Source: JAVBOJ01 sp031550755
GTDB lineage: Bacteria > Bacillota > Clostridia > Oscillospirales > UBA929
Assembly (NCBI GenBank): GCA_031550755.1
Contig: JAVBOJ010000067.1
Span: 1-13,957, forward strand
Reading direction: 5' to 3'
DNA length: 13,957 bases
Positions within the stretch are counted from its first letter, which is position 1, and every line of letters starts with the position of its first letter. Made by a program: the position numbers and the translations under genes. Under the pieces are notes generated by a model. That model did no database searches. It had not been told where the DNA came from and saw only the letters and a list, made by a program, of their open reading frames with translations. Shown in pieces: positions 6,553 through 13,549 of this stretch.

Positions 6553-7594
6553 ACGCCCCGGCGTCTATTCCGATTTTGAAGCCTCTTCGGTGTCCTATGC
6601 CCGGCGCGGCGCACGCGCTGTCGGCGCGGTCGGCGCTTGCCCCAAGGGGACGGCGCTCACCCCTGTTGTGATCACCCGCTACGCCCAAGCCGTCGAAGCC
6701 TTCGGCGGGGAGGGTCAGGGGCTGTGTGAGCTTGTCCGGCTGGCGCTGCTCGGCGGCGCGGCGTCGGTCACGGCTGTGCCGGTGGCCGCCGCCGCTACGG
6801 TGGCGGATTATACCGCCGCGCTGGAGGTTCTCGGACAAGTGGAGAACCTCCCCTTCGTCGTCTGCGACGCCGACGGCGCGGACATCCACAAGGCCATGCG
6901 CGACATGGTCAAGGCCGCGTTGGGCGCACGGCGGGAACGGGTGGCCGTTCTCGGTATGAACACCGACACGGTCATCGAGCTGGCCGCGCGGGCGGGACTG
7001 CTGCAATCCGAGCGGGTTGTGCTGCTGGCCGGAAAGGCGCTGAGACAGGACGGTTCTGTCCTGCCGGGGCCGCTGGCCGCCGCCTCCGCCGCCGGCGTCT
7101 TGGCCGCCCAGACCGATCCTGCCCTGCCGCTGTCTGGCGCGGAGCTGGTCGGGTTGTACGGGCTGCAAAGCCTGTACGAGGACGGAGACATCGACCTGCT
7201 GGTACGTGCCGGGGTGTCGCCCCTGGACTACAGCGCCGGAAGCGTTTCGGTGCTGCGCGGCGTTACGACCCGCACGATGACAAACGGCGCTGCGGATCCG
7301 ACCTTCCACGAGCTGACGACCACGCTGATTGCCGACTATGTGATCCCCACCCTCCGGAGCGCCTTGCAGGCACGCTTCCGCCGCGCCAAAAACACCCCGC
7401 AGGTGCGCGGCGCGATCCGGTCGCAGGTCGTCATGGAGCTGGAGGCCTGCAAGACGAATGAGATTATCACGGCGTACGACAATGTGACCGCCACGCAGAG
7501 CCCGGACAACCCCACCGTTTGTCTGGTCGCGTTCCGGTTCGCGGTGGCGCATACGCTCAATCAGATTTACCTCAGTGCACATATCGAGGTGTAA
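6536..7594 (+). CDS. Contractile tail sheath protein (XkdK-like)
   Basis: The 352-residue subunit of the contractile sheath around the tail tube. The N-terminus LNHERPGVYSDFEASS matches the RPGVYxxF signature of XkdK-type sheaths. The C-terminus, VCLVAFRFAVAHTLNQIYLSAHIEV, matches the family's closing strand-helix that threads into neighbouring subunits. It is shorter than PBSX XkdK (about 466 residues), lacking extra surface domains, and so close to the minimal sheath. The start is TTG 6536, supported by AAGGAGA (6521-6527) with 8-base spacing; no ATG or GTG is near. It is followed by a non-coding gap with two palindromes rather than directly by the tube gene. Confidence 0.93.
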   Translation: MPLNHERPGVYSDFEASSVSYARRGARAVGAVGACPKGTALTPVVITRYAQAVEAFGGEGQGLCELVRLALLGGAASVTAVPVAAAATVADYTAALEVLGQVENLPFVVCDADGADIHKAMRDMVKAALGARRERVAVLGMNTDTVIELAARAGLLQSERVVLLAGKALRQDGSVLPGPLAAASAAGVLAAQTDPALPLSGAELVGLYGLQSLYEDGDIDLLVRAGVSPLDYSAGSVSVLRGVTTRTMTNGAADPTFHELTTTLIADYVIPTLRSALQARFRRAKNTPQVRGAIRSQVVMELEACKTNEIITAYDNVTATQSPDNPTVCLVAFRFAVAHTLNQIYLSAHIEV

Positions 7595-7597
7595 TCT

Positions 7598-7638
7598 TCC
7601 TTTGGTATCAAGGCGCTTCGCGTCCTGATACCAAAGGA
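7598..7638. repeat. Long inverted repeat after the sheath gene
   Basis: Three bases after the sheath stop codon, CCTTTGGTATCA (7599-7610) pairs perfectly with TGATACCAAAGG (7626-7637). The outer T/A pair and an inner CGC/GCG stem around a TTC loop extend it. The RNA would form a stable hairpin at the 3' end of the sheath message. No T-tract follows, so it is more likely an mRNA-stabilising or processing hairpin, or a REP-like element, than a terminator. Its right arm carries an AAAGGAG sequence that would be hidden in the stem, but no start codon follows. Confidence 0.7.
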
Positions 7639-7650
7639 GTGCCACAAGGA

Positions 7651-7685
7651 TATTTTTTGCCCGAAATGAATCCGGGCAAAAAATA
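7651..7685. repeat. Second palindrome between sheath and tube genes
   Basis: TATTTTTTGCCCG (7651-7663) and CGGGCAAAAAATA (7673-7685) form a perfect 13-bp inverted repeat around a 9-base centre. The T-run is on the 5' side and the A-run on the 3' side, the reverse of a rho-independent terminator on either strand. It could be a protein-binding site, a mobile repeat or a transcript-stabilising stem. Together with the preceding repeat it fills most of the 156-base gap before the tube gene. Confidence 0.7.
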
Positions 7686-7750
7686 AACAACGGCGGGGGA
7701 TTCCTGCCGCGAGACATACCCAATGCTACAGCGAAAAGGAGGATTTACGC

Positions 7751-8134
7751 GTGCATACCATTCCTACCTCCAGTGATATCTACCTTGAGATTGACGGCGT
7801 TCGCGTCGCCGTCGTCCAGAATTATCAGGCGCGCACCACCCGCAAAAGCCGCCCCGTCGAAGCGTTCGGGGAGAAAGAGCCGATCGCGGCCATCGGCGGC
7901 CAGCGGACACATGAGCTTGCCCTCTCCCGCCTGTACGCCACCGACGACGCCCTGCGCGACGGCATCAGCTTCCATGACCTCGAGGACTTCTCGCTCGTCA
8001 TTTGTAAGCCCGATCGGAAAATTATTTACTCCGGCTGCCGCTGGAGCGATATCTCTGAGAAGGGAAGCGTCGGCGATATGATTCTGGAGTCGGTCGCCCT
8101 CGTCGCCACCAAACGGCTCGAAATCTCCGCATGA
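7751..8134 (+). CDS. Tail tube protein (XkdM-like)
   Basis: A 127-residue protein that would stack in hexameric rings to make the inner tube inside the sheath. The sequence begins IPTSSDIYLEIDGVRVAVVQNYQ. An alternating strand pattern and the C-terminal GDMILESVALVATKRLEISA match the small beta-barrel tube fold of XkdM-type (DUF2001) proteins, and it follows the sheath as in PBSX. GTG 7751 is supported by AAAAGGAGG (7734-7742) with 8-base spacing. The stop overlaps the next ATG by four bases. No truncation is visible. Confidence 0.85.
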   Translation: MHTIPTSSDIYLEIDGVRVAVVQNYQARTTRKSRPVEAFGEKEPIAAIGGQRTHELALSRLYATDDALRDGISFHDLEDFSLVICKPDRKIIYSGCRWSDISEKGSVGDMILESVALVATKRLEISA

Positions 8135-8529
8135 GCAGGTTTGATCCGCGTATTTTTGAGGCCTGCCGCCTCCTGATGGAGGTCGCCGCCGCGCAAATGT
8201 CCCCCGACGCGCCCGCCGCTTATGCGCCGAGCTCCGCCGCCCCGGAGGAGGCCGCCAACCCCGCCTTCGATGAGACGCGTTTTTTGGCCATGCGCCAAGC
8301 CGCGCCCGATTCTCTTTCTCCTTCTTCCTCCCCCTCCGCGGAGGCCGCCGCCCTGCCGGAGACGCCGCCGGCGGCCCCCGCAGCCCCTTTTCCCGAGACC
8401 CGGCATGGTCCCTCCGACCCGCAGAGCGACTGGAACGGCCCGCGCGTCACCCTCCAAAGCCCCGGGGAGGACGCCGCGCAGGAGCTGTCCGATCTGCTCC
8501 AACGTGATGCCAGGAGGTATGGCGGATGA
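8131..8529 (+). CDS. Pro/Ala/Ser-rich protein in the tape-measure slot
   Basis: I do not recognise this 132-residue protein. Residues 1-22 (FDPRIFEACRLLMEVAAAQM) look helical, about 23-95 are rich in Pro, Ala and Ser and probably disordered, and 105-132 (LQSPGEDAAQELSDLLQRDA and onward) are again helical and charged. In PBSX-like modules this place between tube and LysM protein holds the tail assembly chaperone and the long tape-measure protein; neither is recognisable here. It could be a remnant or functional miniature of either, or an unrelated tail initiator. A helical ruler of this length would span at most about 20 nm. It overlaps both neighbours (ATGA before; stop inside the next start), so it is translated with them. 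Confidence 0.6.
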   Translation: MSRFDPRIFEACRLLMEVAAAQMSPDAPAAYAPSSAAPEEAANPAFDETRFLAMRQAAPDSLSPSSSPSAEAAALPETPPAAPAAPFPETRHGPSDPQSDWNGPRVTLQSPGEDAAQELSDLLQRDARRYGG

Positions 8530-9104
8530 TCCTTTCCCCCATGCGGTTTAAATCCTTTGTTTGGCCGCACAACCCGGAGACCTATCAAATCTCCTTCCGG
8601 CGGCAGGTGACGGCGCTCAAAATCCCCTTCGGGCGCGGGGCGTTGCAGGATCTCGGGCTCTGTCACCGCGTATTGTCCGGCACCGGCTCGTTTTTCGGCA
8701 AGCGGGCCTACGATACCTTCAAGGAGCTGGCCTGCCTGATGTACGACGACGCGCCGGGAACGCTTGTTCACCCCGTGTGGATGTCGGCGCGGGCGCGGCT
8801 GGTGACGCTCTCGTTGCTCCAGGAGCCGGAGGAGGATTTCGTCCGATATTCGTTTGAATTCTGGGAGGAGCCGCCGGCCGCCGCCCCGGCCTCGGTTGTC
8901 GCCGCGCCGGCGGCGGAAGCCGTGGCGGCTGCCGCCGCTCCCATGGCCGCCAAGACGACCGTGTATGTCGTCGTCAAGGGGGACACGCTCTGGGGGATCG
9001 CGCGGCGGTTCGGGATGACGCTGGCGGCGGTCATCGCGCTGAATCCGCAGATCAAAAACCCCAACCTCATCTATCCCGGCGACAAGGTTACGGTGAGCGC
9101 ATGA
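8526..9104 (+). CDS. LysM-domain baseplate/tail protein (XkdP-like)
   Basis: A 192-residue protein. Residues 1-115 form the XkdP-type domain, starting with MRFKSFVWPHNPETYQISF and including FGKRAYDTFKELACLMY. Residues 116-143 are an Ala/Pro linker, and 147-190 are a clear LysM domain (VVVKGDTLWGIARRFGM followed by ALNPQIKNPNLIYPGDKV). The LysM part binds peptidoglycan-like glycans, and in contractile tails this protein joins the hub to the inner tube. ATG 8526 follows AGGAGG (8512-8517) by 8 bases. It is normally encoded right after the tape measure, which makes the missing gene conspicuous. It overlaps its neighbours by four bases on both sides. Confidence 0.9.
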   Translation: MILSPMRFKSFVWPHNPETYQISFRRQVTALKIPFGRGALQDLGLCHRVLSGTGSFFGKRAYDTFKELACLMYDDAPGTLVHPVWMSARARLVTLSLLQEPEEDFVRYSFEFWEEPPAAAPASVVAAPAAEAVAAAAAPMAAKTTVYVVVKGDTLWGIARRFGMTLAAVIALNPQIKNPNLIYPGDKVTVSA

Positions 9105-10036
9105 GGCTGTCTATGACGCTTGAAACCGTTGCGGGAGAAAGGCTCTCGCTGCCAGAGCCGCTGTCGTGGGATATTCGCCGGGGAGACCCCTGCGACGCGT
9201 GTGAGTTGGTGTTTCCCTACGACGCGGGGATTGACAAAAGGCTGCCCTTCGCCCACCGGTTTGACATCCGCCGCGACGGGGCGGTGGTTCTGCGCGGCAT
9301 TGTGGACGAGTGGCGGGTCACGCTGGGCGACGACGGCAAAAAAACCGCGCTGTTCGGGCGCGGCTTGCAGGCGCTGCTGCTGGACAACGAGGTCGAGCCG
9401 GTCTATTACCAGACCGCCGGATGGGCCGACATCGCCGCGCGGCATATTGCGCCGTATGGGATTGCCGTGACCGCCGGGGGGACGGCACCGGTGCGGTACG
9501 ACTTCAAGGTCGAGGCCGGACTGCGCGAATGGCAGGTGGTGACCGGGTTTTTGCCCGCCGGGGTCAGCCCGGCGTTTTCCCCGCAGGGGGCGCTGTCCCT
9601 GCGGACGCCCGCCGTCTCAAAAACACCGAAGATCGTTCTGCGGCAAGGGGTTGACATCCTCGCCGCGCAGGCCGTTTACGACCGGTACGGCATTGTGTCC
9701 TCCGTGCTGATTCGCAACCGCGACAGAAACGAAACCATTGAGCGGGTATCGAACGACGCCGTCCGGCGGGGGATACAACGTCGGATTGTCAACACCGGCG
9801 TCGGCTCCGACGGGATGGCCCGGCAGGAGCTGCTCGCCCGCGAGAGGCTGGAAGCCTCGCTGCGCACCCTGTACGCCCTGCGGGTCACGGCACCCGGGAG
9901 CTTTCTGGCCGAGCCGTTTGACACCGTTCGGGTCGCGGGGATTTCCCCCGCCTTTGACGGGGACTGGCTTGTCCGCTGCGCCCGGTCAACGCTGACCCGG
10001 CACGCCGCCCTCTGCCAACTCGAGCTTTTCCGATGA
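9101..10036 (+). CDS. Baseplate hub protein (XkdQ / gpD-like)
   Basis: A 311-residue hub protein forming the base of the tail tube and carrying the spike. The N-terminus has a beta domain with FAHRFDIRRDGAVVLRGIVDEW, followed by TALFGRGLQALLLDNEVEP, the GRG-x-ALLLDNE pattern typical of XkdQ/YqbQ and gpD-like hubs. The C-terminal part (LVRCARSTLTRHAALCQLEL) is also of that family. It starts at ATG 9101, overlapping the LysM gene stop (ATGA); a second in-frame ATG at 9113 is possible. The length is close to XkdQ. Confidence 0.85.
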   Translation: MRLSMTLETVAGERLSLPEPLSWDIRRGDPCDACELVFPYDAGIDKRLPFAHRFDIRRDGAVVLRGIVDEWRVTLGDDGKKTALFGRGLQALLLDNEVEPVYYQTAGWADIAARHIAPYGIAVTAGGTAPVRYDFKVEAGLREWQVVTGFLPAGVSPAFSPQGALSLRTPAVSKTPKIVLRQGVDILAAQAVYDRYGIVSSVLIRNRDRNETIERVSNDAVRRGIQRRIVNTGVGSDGMARQELLARERLEASLRTLYALRVTAPGSFLAEPFDTVRVAGISPAFDGDWLVRCARSTLTRHAALCQLELFR

Positions 10037-10052
10037 ACGGAGGTGACGCCCT

Positions 10053-10406
10053 GTGTGGCTGTCGTCCAAAATGAACCGCGACACCCCCGCGAGTCCCGTC
10101 GCGATGCCCGCGCGGATTACCATCTCGGAAAACGGGCTGGCCGCCCTCTCCCACGCCGAGCTGCGCGGCCTCCACATCCTCGCGCCGGGCGGGGTTCGAT
10201 GGAGACCCCGGATTGACGATCAGGTGCTTGTTTTGAAGCAGGACGACCAAAACGCCTGCGTCGCGGGGATTCTCGCCGAGCCGGACAATTCCCTCCTGCC
10301 CGGGGAAATCCGGCTGGCCGCCGGCAACGCCTCGATCCGAATCCTCCCCGACGGCACCATCGCGCTGGCCGGACAGATCACTGTCAACGGAAAGGAGATC
10401 ACCTGA
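10053..10406 (+). CDS. Small baseplate spike / gpV-like protein (XkdR position)
   Basis: A 117-residue protein. The first half (ISENGLAALSHAELRGLHIL, then GGVRWRPRIDDQVLVLKQDD) resembles the OB-fold of gpV-like baseplate proteins. The C-terminal third, EIRLAAGNASIRILPDGTIAL followed by AGQITVNGKEI, is the repetitive beta strand pattern of a short spike helix. It would be the membrane-piercing tip centred on the hub, in a much reduced form. In PBSX the gene at this position is xkdR (DUF2577). GTG 10053 lies 6 bases after GGAGGTGA (10039-10046). The stop shares one base with the next start. Confidence 0.7.
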   Translation: MWLSSKMNRDTPASPVAMPARITISENGLAALSHAELRGLHILAPGGVRWRPRIDDQVLVLKQDDQNACVAGILAEPDNSLLPGEIRLAAGNASIRILPDGTIALAGQITVNGKEIT

Positions 10407-10744
10407 TGGAGCTCGCTCTCAAAAACGGCGACTATGTTCCCGACGGAAAGGGAGAGTTTCTCACCCTGTCCGGCGCGGAGGAAACCCTCCAGCGTGCCCT
10501 GATCCGCCTCAGCGTCAAGCAGGGAGCCCTTCCCGGCGCACTCGGAATTGGCTCCCGTCTGCATCGGCTCCATACCGCCCCGCCCGCCGGACGGCAGGGG
10601 CGGGCCAGCGCCTGGGCCGCCGAAGCCCGCCACGACGCGGAGGACATCGCCCTCCGGCAGGTCGGGCTCTCCCAAGACGGAGACGCGCTCCGGCTCCATG
10701 TCCGCCTTGTCAGCGGAAATCTCTCCGCGGAGGTCTTGCTGTGA
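10406..10744 (+). CDS. Baseplate wedge protein (XkdS / gp25-like)
   Basis: A 112-residue protein starting MELALKNGDYVPDGKG, with an ETLQRALIRLSVKQGALP segment and a C-terminal beta strand LRLHVRLVSG. This corresponds to the DUF2634/XkdS and gp25-like baseplate proteins that connect hub to wedges and help trigger sheath assembly. ATG 10406 follows AAAGGAG (10391-10397) with 8-base spacing. The stop overlaps the GTG of the baseplate J gene, as is usual for this pair. Confidence 0.8.
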   Translation: MELALKNGDYVPDGKGEFLTLSGAEETLQRALIRLSVKQGALPGALGIGSRLHRLHTAPPAGRQGRASAWAAEARHDAEDIALRQVGLSQDGDALRLHVRLVSGNLSAEVLL

Positions 10745-11784
10745 GTTATTACGATCTGCTCCGGGACGAGTTCGCACGCCTGTCGGGGTACACGCCCCGC
10801 GAGGGCTCCGAGCTCTCCCTCCGATTCCACGCCTACGCCGCCCAGCTCGACGCCCTCAGCCATCACGCCGACTGGGCACTGGCCCAAGCCTTTCCCCAAT
10901 CCGCCGCCGGCGACGCCCTCGACCGGCACGCCGCCGTGCGCGGCGTTGTCCGCAATCCAGGGGCGTTCGCCGCCGGAACGCTCTGCTTCGGGCGGGAGAC
11001 AGCCGCCTCCGCCGCCCTGATCATCCCGCAGGGCACCGTCTGCCTGACCGAGGGGCTGGTGCGCTTTGAAACGACCGAGGAGGGCGCTATCACGCCGGGG
11101 GAGACGACGGCGTATATTCCCGCAAAGGCTTGCGAGGCAGGGGTAAACGGAAACGCGCGATCCGGGGAGATCTGCCTCATGGCCGCGCCGCCCGTCGGCG
11201 TCGTGTGGTGCGTCAACGCCGGGGATTTTTCCGGCGGGCTCGACAGCGAGGGCGACGACGCCCTGCGGGCGCGGCTGCTGGCGACCTATCAGACCCTGCC
11301 CAACGGCACGAACGCCGCCTTTTACCGGCAGGAGGCGCTCGGGGTGGCCGGCGTCGCCGCCGTCACCGTCACGCCGCGCGTCAACGGGCGGGGCACCGTG
11401 GGTGTCACCGTCGCCGCGCCGGAGGGGATTCCTTCGGCGGAGCTGGTCGAGGCCGTGCGGGCGCGGTTGCAGGCTGTCCGCGAGATTGCCGTCGATGTCA
11501 CGGTACGTGCGCCGACGCCGCAAACCGTTGCGCTGACAGCGAAAATCCTGCCGGGGACGGAGGGGTTTTCCGCCGTCAAGACCCGGGTGGAGGCCGCACT
11601 GCGGGGATTTTTCTCCGGCGGGTTGCTGGGAAAGGGGCTGACGCTGGCGGCGCTGGGCAAGGTTATCTTCGACACGGCCGGGGTGCAAAACTACAAAATT
11701 ACCGCCCCGGCCGCCGATTTGCCCGCTCTGCCGGACGGGCTGCCGGTACTCGGCAGTCTTAGCCTGACCGAAATGGGGGGCTGA
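10741..11784 (+). CDS. Baseplate J-like protein (XkdT-like)
   Basis: A 347-residue baseplate wedge protein. Clear baseplate-J features are the D-x-LRARLL segment in the middle, then NGTNAAFYRQEALGVAGVAA followed by VNGRGTVGVTVAAPEG. The C-terminal region has the repeated 'V.V..P......A.I' strands seen in gpJ and XkdT. The N-terminus, with PREGSELSLRFHAYAAQLDA, is the helix pair that packs on the hub. GTG 10741 overlaps the XkdS-like stop. The length matches XkdT (about 348 residues), so the gene appears complete. Confidence 0.95.
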   Translation: MSYYDLLRDEFARLSGYTPREGSELSLRFHAYAAQLDALSHHADWALAQAFPQSAAGDALDRHAAVRGVVRNPGAFAAGTLCFGRETAASAALIIPQGTVCLTEGLVRFETTEEGAITPGETTAYIPAKACEAGVNGNARSGEICLMAAPPVGVVWCVNAGDFSGGLDSEGDDALRARLLATYQTLPNGTNAAFYRQEALGVAGVAAVTVTPRVNGRGTVGVTVAAPEGIPSAELVEAVRARLQAVREIAVDVTVRAPTPQTVALTAKILPGTEGFSAVKTRVEAALRGFFSGGLLGKGLTLAALGKVIFDTAGVQNYKITAPAADLPALPDGLPVLGSLSLTEMGG

Positions 11785-11786
11785 GT

Positions 11787-12350
11787 ATGCAACACGCCCC
11801 CATTTTGGAGAGGATTTTTGCCGACTGCGGTGTTTACCGCGCGGGTGCGCGATTTGCCGGGGCGGAGCTGAACACCGTTGCGGCAGAACTGGATCGGCTG
11901 TTTCTCAAAATTGAGAGTCTGGAGACAGAGTCGCTCCCGACGACGGCGCGGGGACTGGGGCTGGAACAGTGGGGCGCGCTGCTCGGGCTGAAGCCCGCCG
12001 CCGGCTCGACGGAGGAGCTGCGTGCGTCCATCCTTGCGCTCCTGGGCATTCACGGGTTTACCCTCGCCGATATGAACGCCGGCCTCGGCGGCTGCGGGCT
12101 GCCCGCGGAGGTGCGCGAAGCCGGGACGCCCGGCGTTGTTGAGGTCTCTTTCCCCGGCACTGCCGGGATCCCCGCCGATTTTGACCGGCTCAAGGCGGTG
12201 ATCGAGGAGATCCTGCCCTGTCATCTCGAAATCCGCTACGCGTTCTGGTTCATGACCTGGGAGGAGTGGGAAAAATTGTTTCTCACTTTTGAGAACCTTG
12301 ACCGGAGCGGCCTGAGCTGGGCGGACATCGAAACCCACGTCAGACTTTGA
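11787..12350 (+). CDS. Tail protein XkdU/YmfQ-like (DUF2313)
   Basis: A 187-residue protein. The N-terminal helices with ELNTVAAELDRLFLKIESLE and then TARGLGLEQWGALLGLKPAA are the hallmark of YmfQ/XkdU (DUF2313), the gpI-like baseplate edge protein that normally holds the tail fibres. The C-terminal segment MTWEEWEKLFLTFENLDRSG (a tryptophan-rich motif) is common in this family. It begins 2 bases after the baseplate J stop, at ATG 11787. A tail-fibre gene would be expected next, but the following gene is only 55 codons and is then followed by the holin. Confidence 0.85.
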   Translation: MQHAPILERIFADCGVYRAGARFAGAELNTVAAELDRLFLKIESLETESLPTTARGLGLEQWGALLGLKPAAGSTEELRASILALLGIHGFTLADMNAGLGGCGLPAEVREAGTPGVVEVSFPGTAGIPADFDRLKAVIEEILPCHLEIRYAFWFMTWEEWEKLFLTFENLDRSGLSWADIETHVRL

Positions 12351-12364
12351 AGGAGGTCTTGCCC

Positions 12365-12532
12365 ATGTATGTTATCCACTACGCGCCGCAAACCGTTACG
12401 GCAGAAGCGCTGCGCGACGCCGTGCTCATCCTCTCGGAGCAGATTCTCGCCCTCGCCGGACGCGCCGATCAGGCGCTCGCCGCCGATTTCCGGATCCAAG
12501 CCGAAGGTTTCTCAGTTTTGAGAAAGGACTGA
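12365..12532 (+). CDS. Small hypothetical protein, 55 residues
   Basis: Not recognised. Starting at ATG 12365, 8 bases after AGGAGG (12351-12356), it encodes 55 residues: a short hydrophobic strand (MYVIHYAPQTV), a helix with Leu/Ile/Ala (ALRDAVLILSEQILALAG), and a C-terminal part with FRIQAEGFSVLRKD. The reading frame is open from 12347, but the binding site favours 12365. It has no signal peptide or transmembrane segment by eye. It sits where tail fibre and fibre chaperone genes lie in PBSX, so it could be a small baseplate or lysis-timing protein. It is not XkdX-like in sequence. Confidence 0.6.
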   Translation: MYVIHYAPQTVTAEALRDAVLILSEQILALAGRADQALAADFRIQAEGFSVLRKD

Positions 12533-12536
12533 TTTT

Positions 12537-12935
12537 ATGAGTCTGCCTTTTAAAATCAAGCTCTGCGCCGCCTCGCTCGGTACGGCGCTGGGCGCGTTGC
12601 TCGGCGGCGGTGACGCGCTGCTGTATACCCTCGTCTGCTTTACCGTCGCCGACTATATCACCGGCGTCGTCAAGGCCGTTCTGCACAAAACACTCTCGGC
12701 GGAGGTCGCCTTCGGCGGGGGACTAAAAAAGATACTTATATATATAGTCGTCGCCGTCGCTGTGGGGCTGGACAACGTCCTTGCGTTGGGCGACAGCCTT
12801 TTGCGGACGCTGACGGTCAGTTATTACATCGCCTGCGAGGGGCTGTCCGTCCTCGAAAACGCTGCGCTCTGCGGGCTGCCGCTGCCCGGCAAGCTGCGCG
12901 ACACCCTCGCGAACCTCAAGGGGGACGCGGTATGA
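12537..12935 (+). CDS. Phage holin (TcdE/Cph1-like holin family 4)
   Basis: A 132-residue inner membrane protein that would time release of the endolysin. Hydrophobic segments are at about 9-23, 27-47 and 66-83, with a fourth amphipathic one near 86-105. The DYITGVVKA motif (residues 39-47) is the signature of the phage_holin_4_1 (Cph1/TcdE/UtxA) family, and a basic pair (KK, 64-65) flanks the third segment. It begins at ATG 12537, 4 bases after the preceding stop. Its binding site (AGAAAGGA, 12522-12529) lies in the end of that gene. The stop overlaps the endolysin ATG. A holin is unnecessary for a purely intracellular structure, so it suggests release of particles by lysis. Confidence 0.9.
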   Translation: MSLPFKIKLCAASLGTALGALLGGGDALLYTLVCFTVADYITGVVKAVLHKTLSAEVAFGGGLKKILIYIVVAVAVGLDNVLALGDSLLRTLTVSYYIACEGLSVLENAALCGLPLPGKLRDTLANLKGDAV

Positions 12936-13543
12936 AGACGGCGCTCGAGCTCGTCGGGTTCGCGCAGCGAAAGCTGGGCTGCGCCTATTTGTACGGCGCG
13001 ATCGGGGAGACGGTCTCGGCCGGGCTCATCGACAGGCTGGCGGGACAGTACCCGAAAATGTACACGGAAACTTACCGCCGCAAGGCACAGGCGCTCATTG
13101 GGAAGCAGGCGTTTGACTGCGTCGGGTTGATCAAGGCCTGTTATTGGGACGGGAAATACAACGCCGACACCGATCTGTCCGCCGACGGGATGTACGCCGC
13201 CGCCACCCAAAAGGGGTCGCTTGCCGCCCTGCCGGAGCAGCCGGGGCTCCTCGTCTGGCGGGCGGGGCACATCGGCGTTTACATTGGCGGCGGGGAGGTC
13301 GTTGAGGCGCGCGGGATCGACTACGGTGTTGTGCGGGCCAAGCTTGCCGGCCGCAATTTTACCCACTGGTGCCGCTGCCCGTTTGTGCAATACGACGCGG
13401 CCGCGCACTGGGCAAAGGCGCATCTGGACAGTCTGCGAAAAAAGGGGATAATTCAAAATCCGGAGGCGTGGAACGATTTCGACGCGTCCGTATCCAAGGG
13501 AATGGCACTAGCGCTTGTGGACAAGGCGCTGGGCAAATACTAA
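12932..13543 (+). CDS. NlpC/P60 endolysin
   Basis: A 203-residue peptidoglycan hydrolase. The NlpC/P60 cysteine peptidase domain covers residues 1 to about 150: catalytic C63 in FDCVGLI, H113 in AGHIGVYIGG, and a likely polar third residue near VVEARG (123-128). The family cleaves D-Glu/meso-DAP or similar peptide bonds in the cell wall. The C-terminal 45 residues (starting AHWAKAHLDSLRKKGII, ending MALALVDKALGKY) resemble a short repeat-like cell-wall-binding or SLH-like helical module seen on Bacillota endolysins. No signal peptide is present, fitting release through the holin. The start is ATG 12932, overlapping the holin stop (ATGA). It is the last gene of the cluster and ends 7 bases before the A-tract region of the rRNA promoter. 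Confidence 0.9.
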   Translation: MKTALELVGFAQRKLGCAYLYGAIGETVSAGLIDRLAGQYPKMYTETYRRKAQALIGKQAFDCVGLIKACYWDGKYNADTDLSADGMYAAATQKGSLAALPEQPGLLVWRAGHIGVYIGGGEVVEARGIDYGVVRAKLAGRNFTHWCRCPFVQYDAAAHWAKAHLDSLRKKGIIQNPEAWNDFDASVSKGMALALVDKALGKY

Positions 13544-13549
13544 TCTCGC

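Noticed and set aside
7651..7685. Palindrome first read as a rho-independent terminator
   Set aside because: The T-run precedes the stem and the A-run follows it on both strands, which is opposite to a terminator, so it was listed as a repeat instead.
8131..8529. Tail assembly chaperone with programmed frameshift
   Set aside because: I see no slippery heptamer followed by an extended frame, and the downstream gene is the LysM protein with its own good start.
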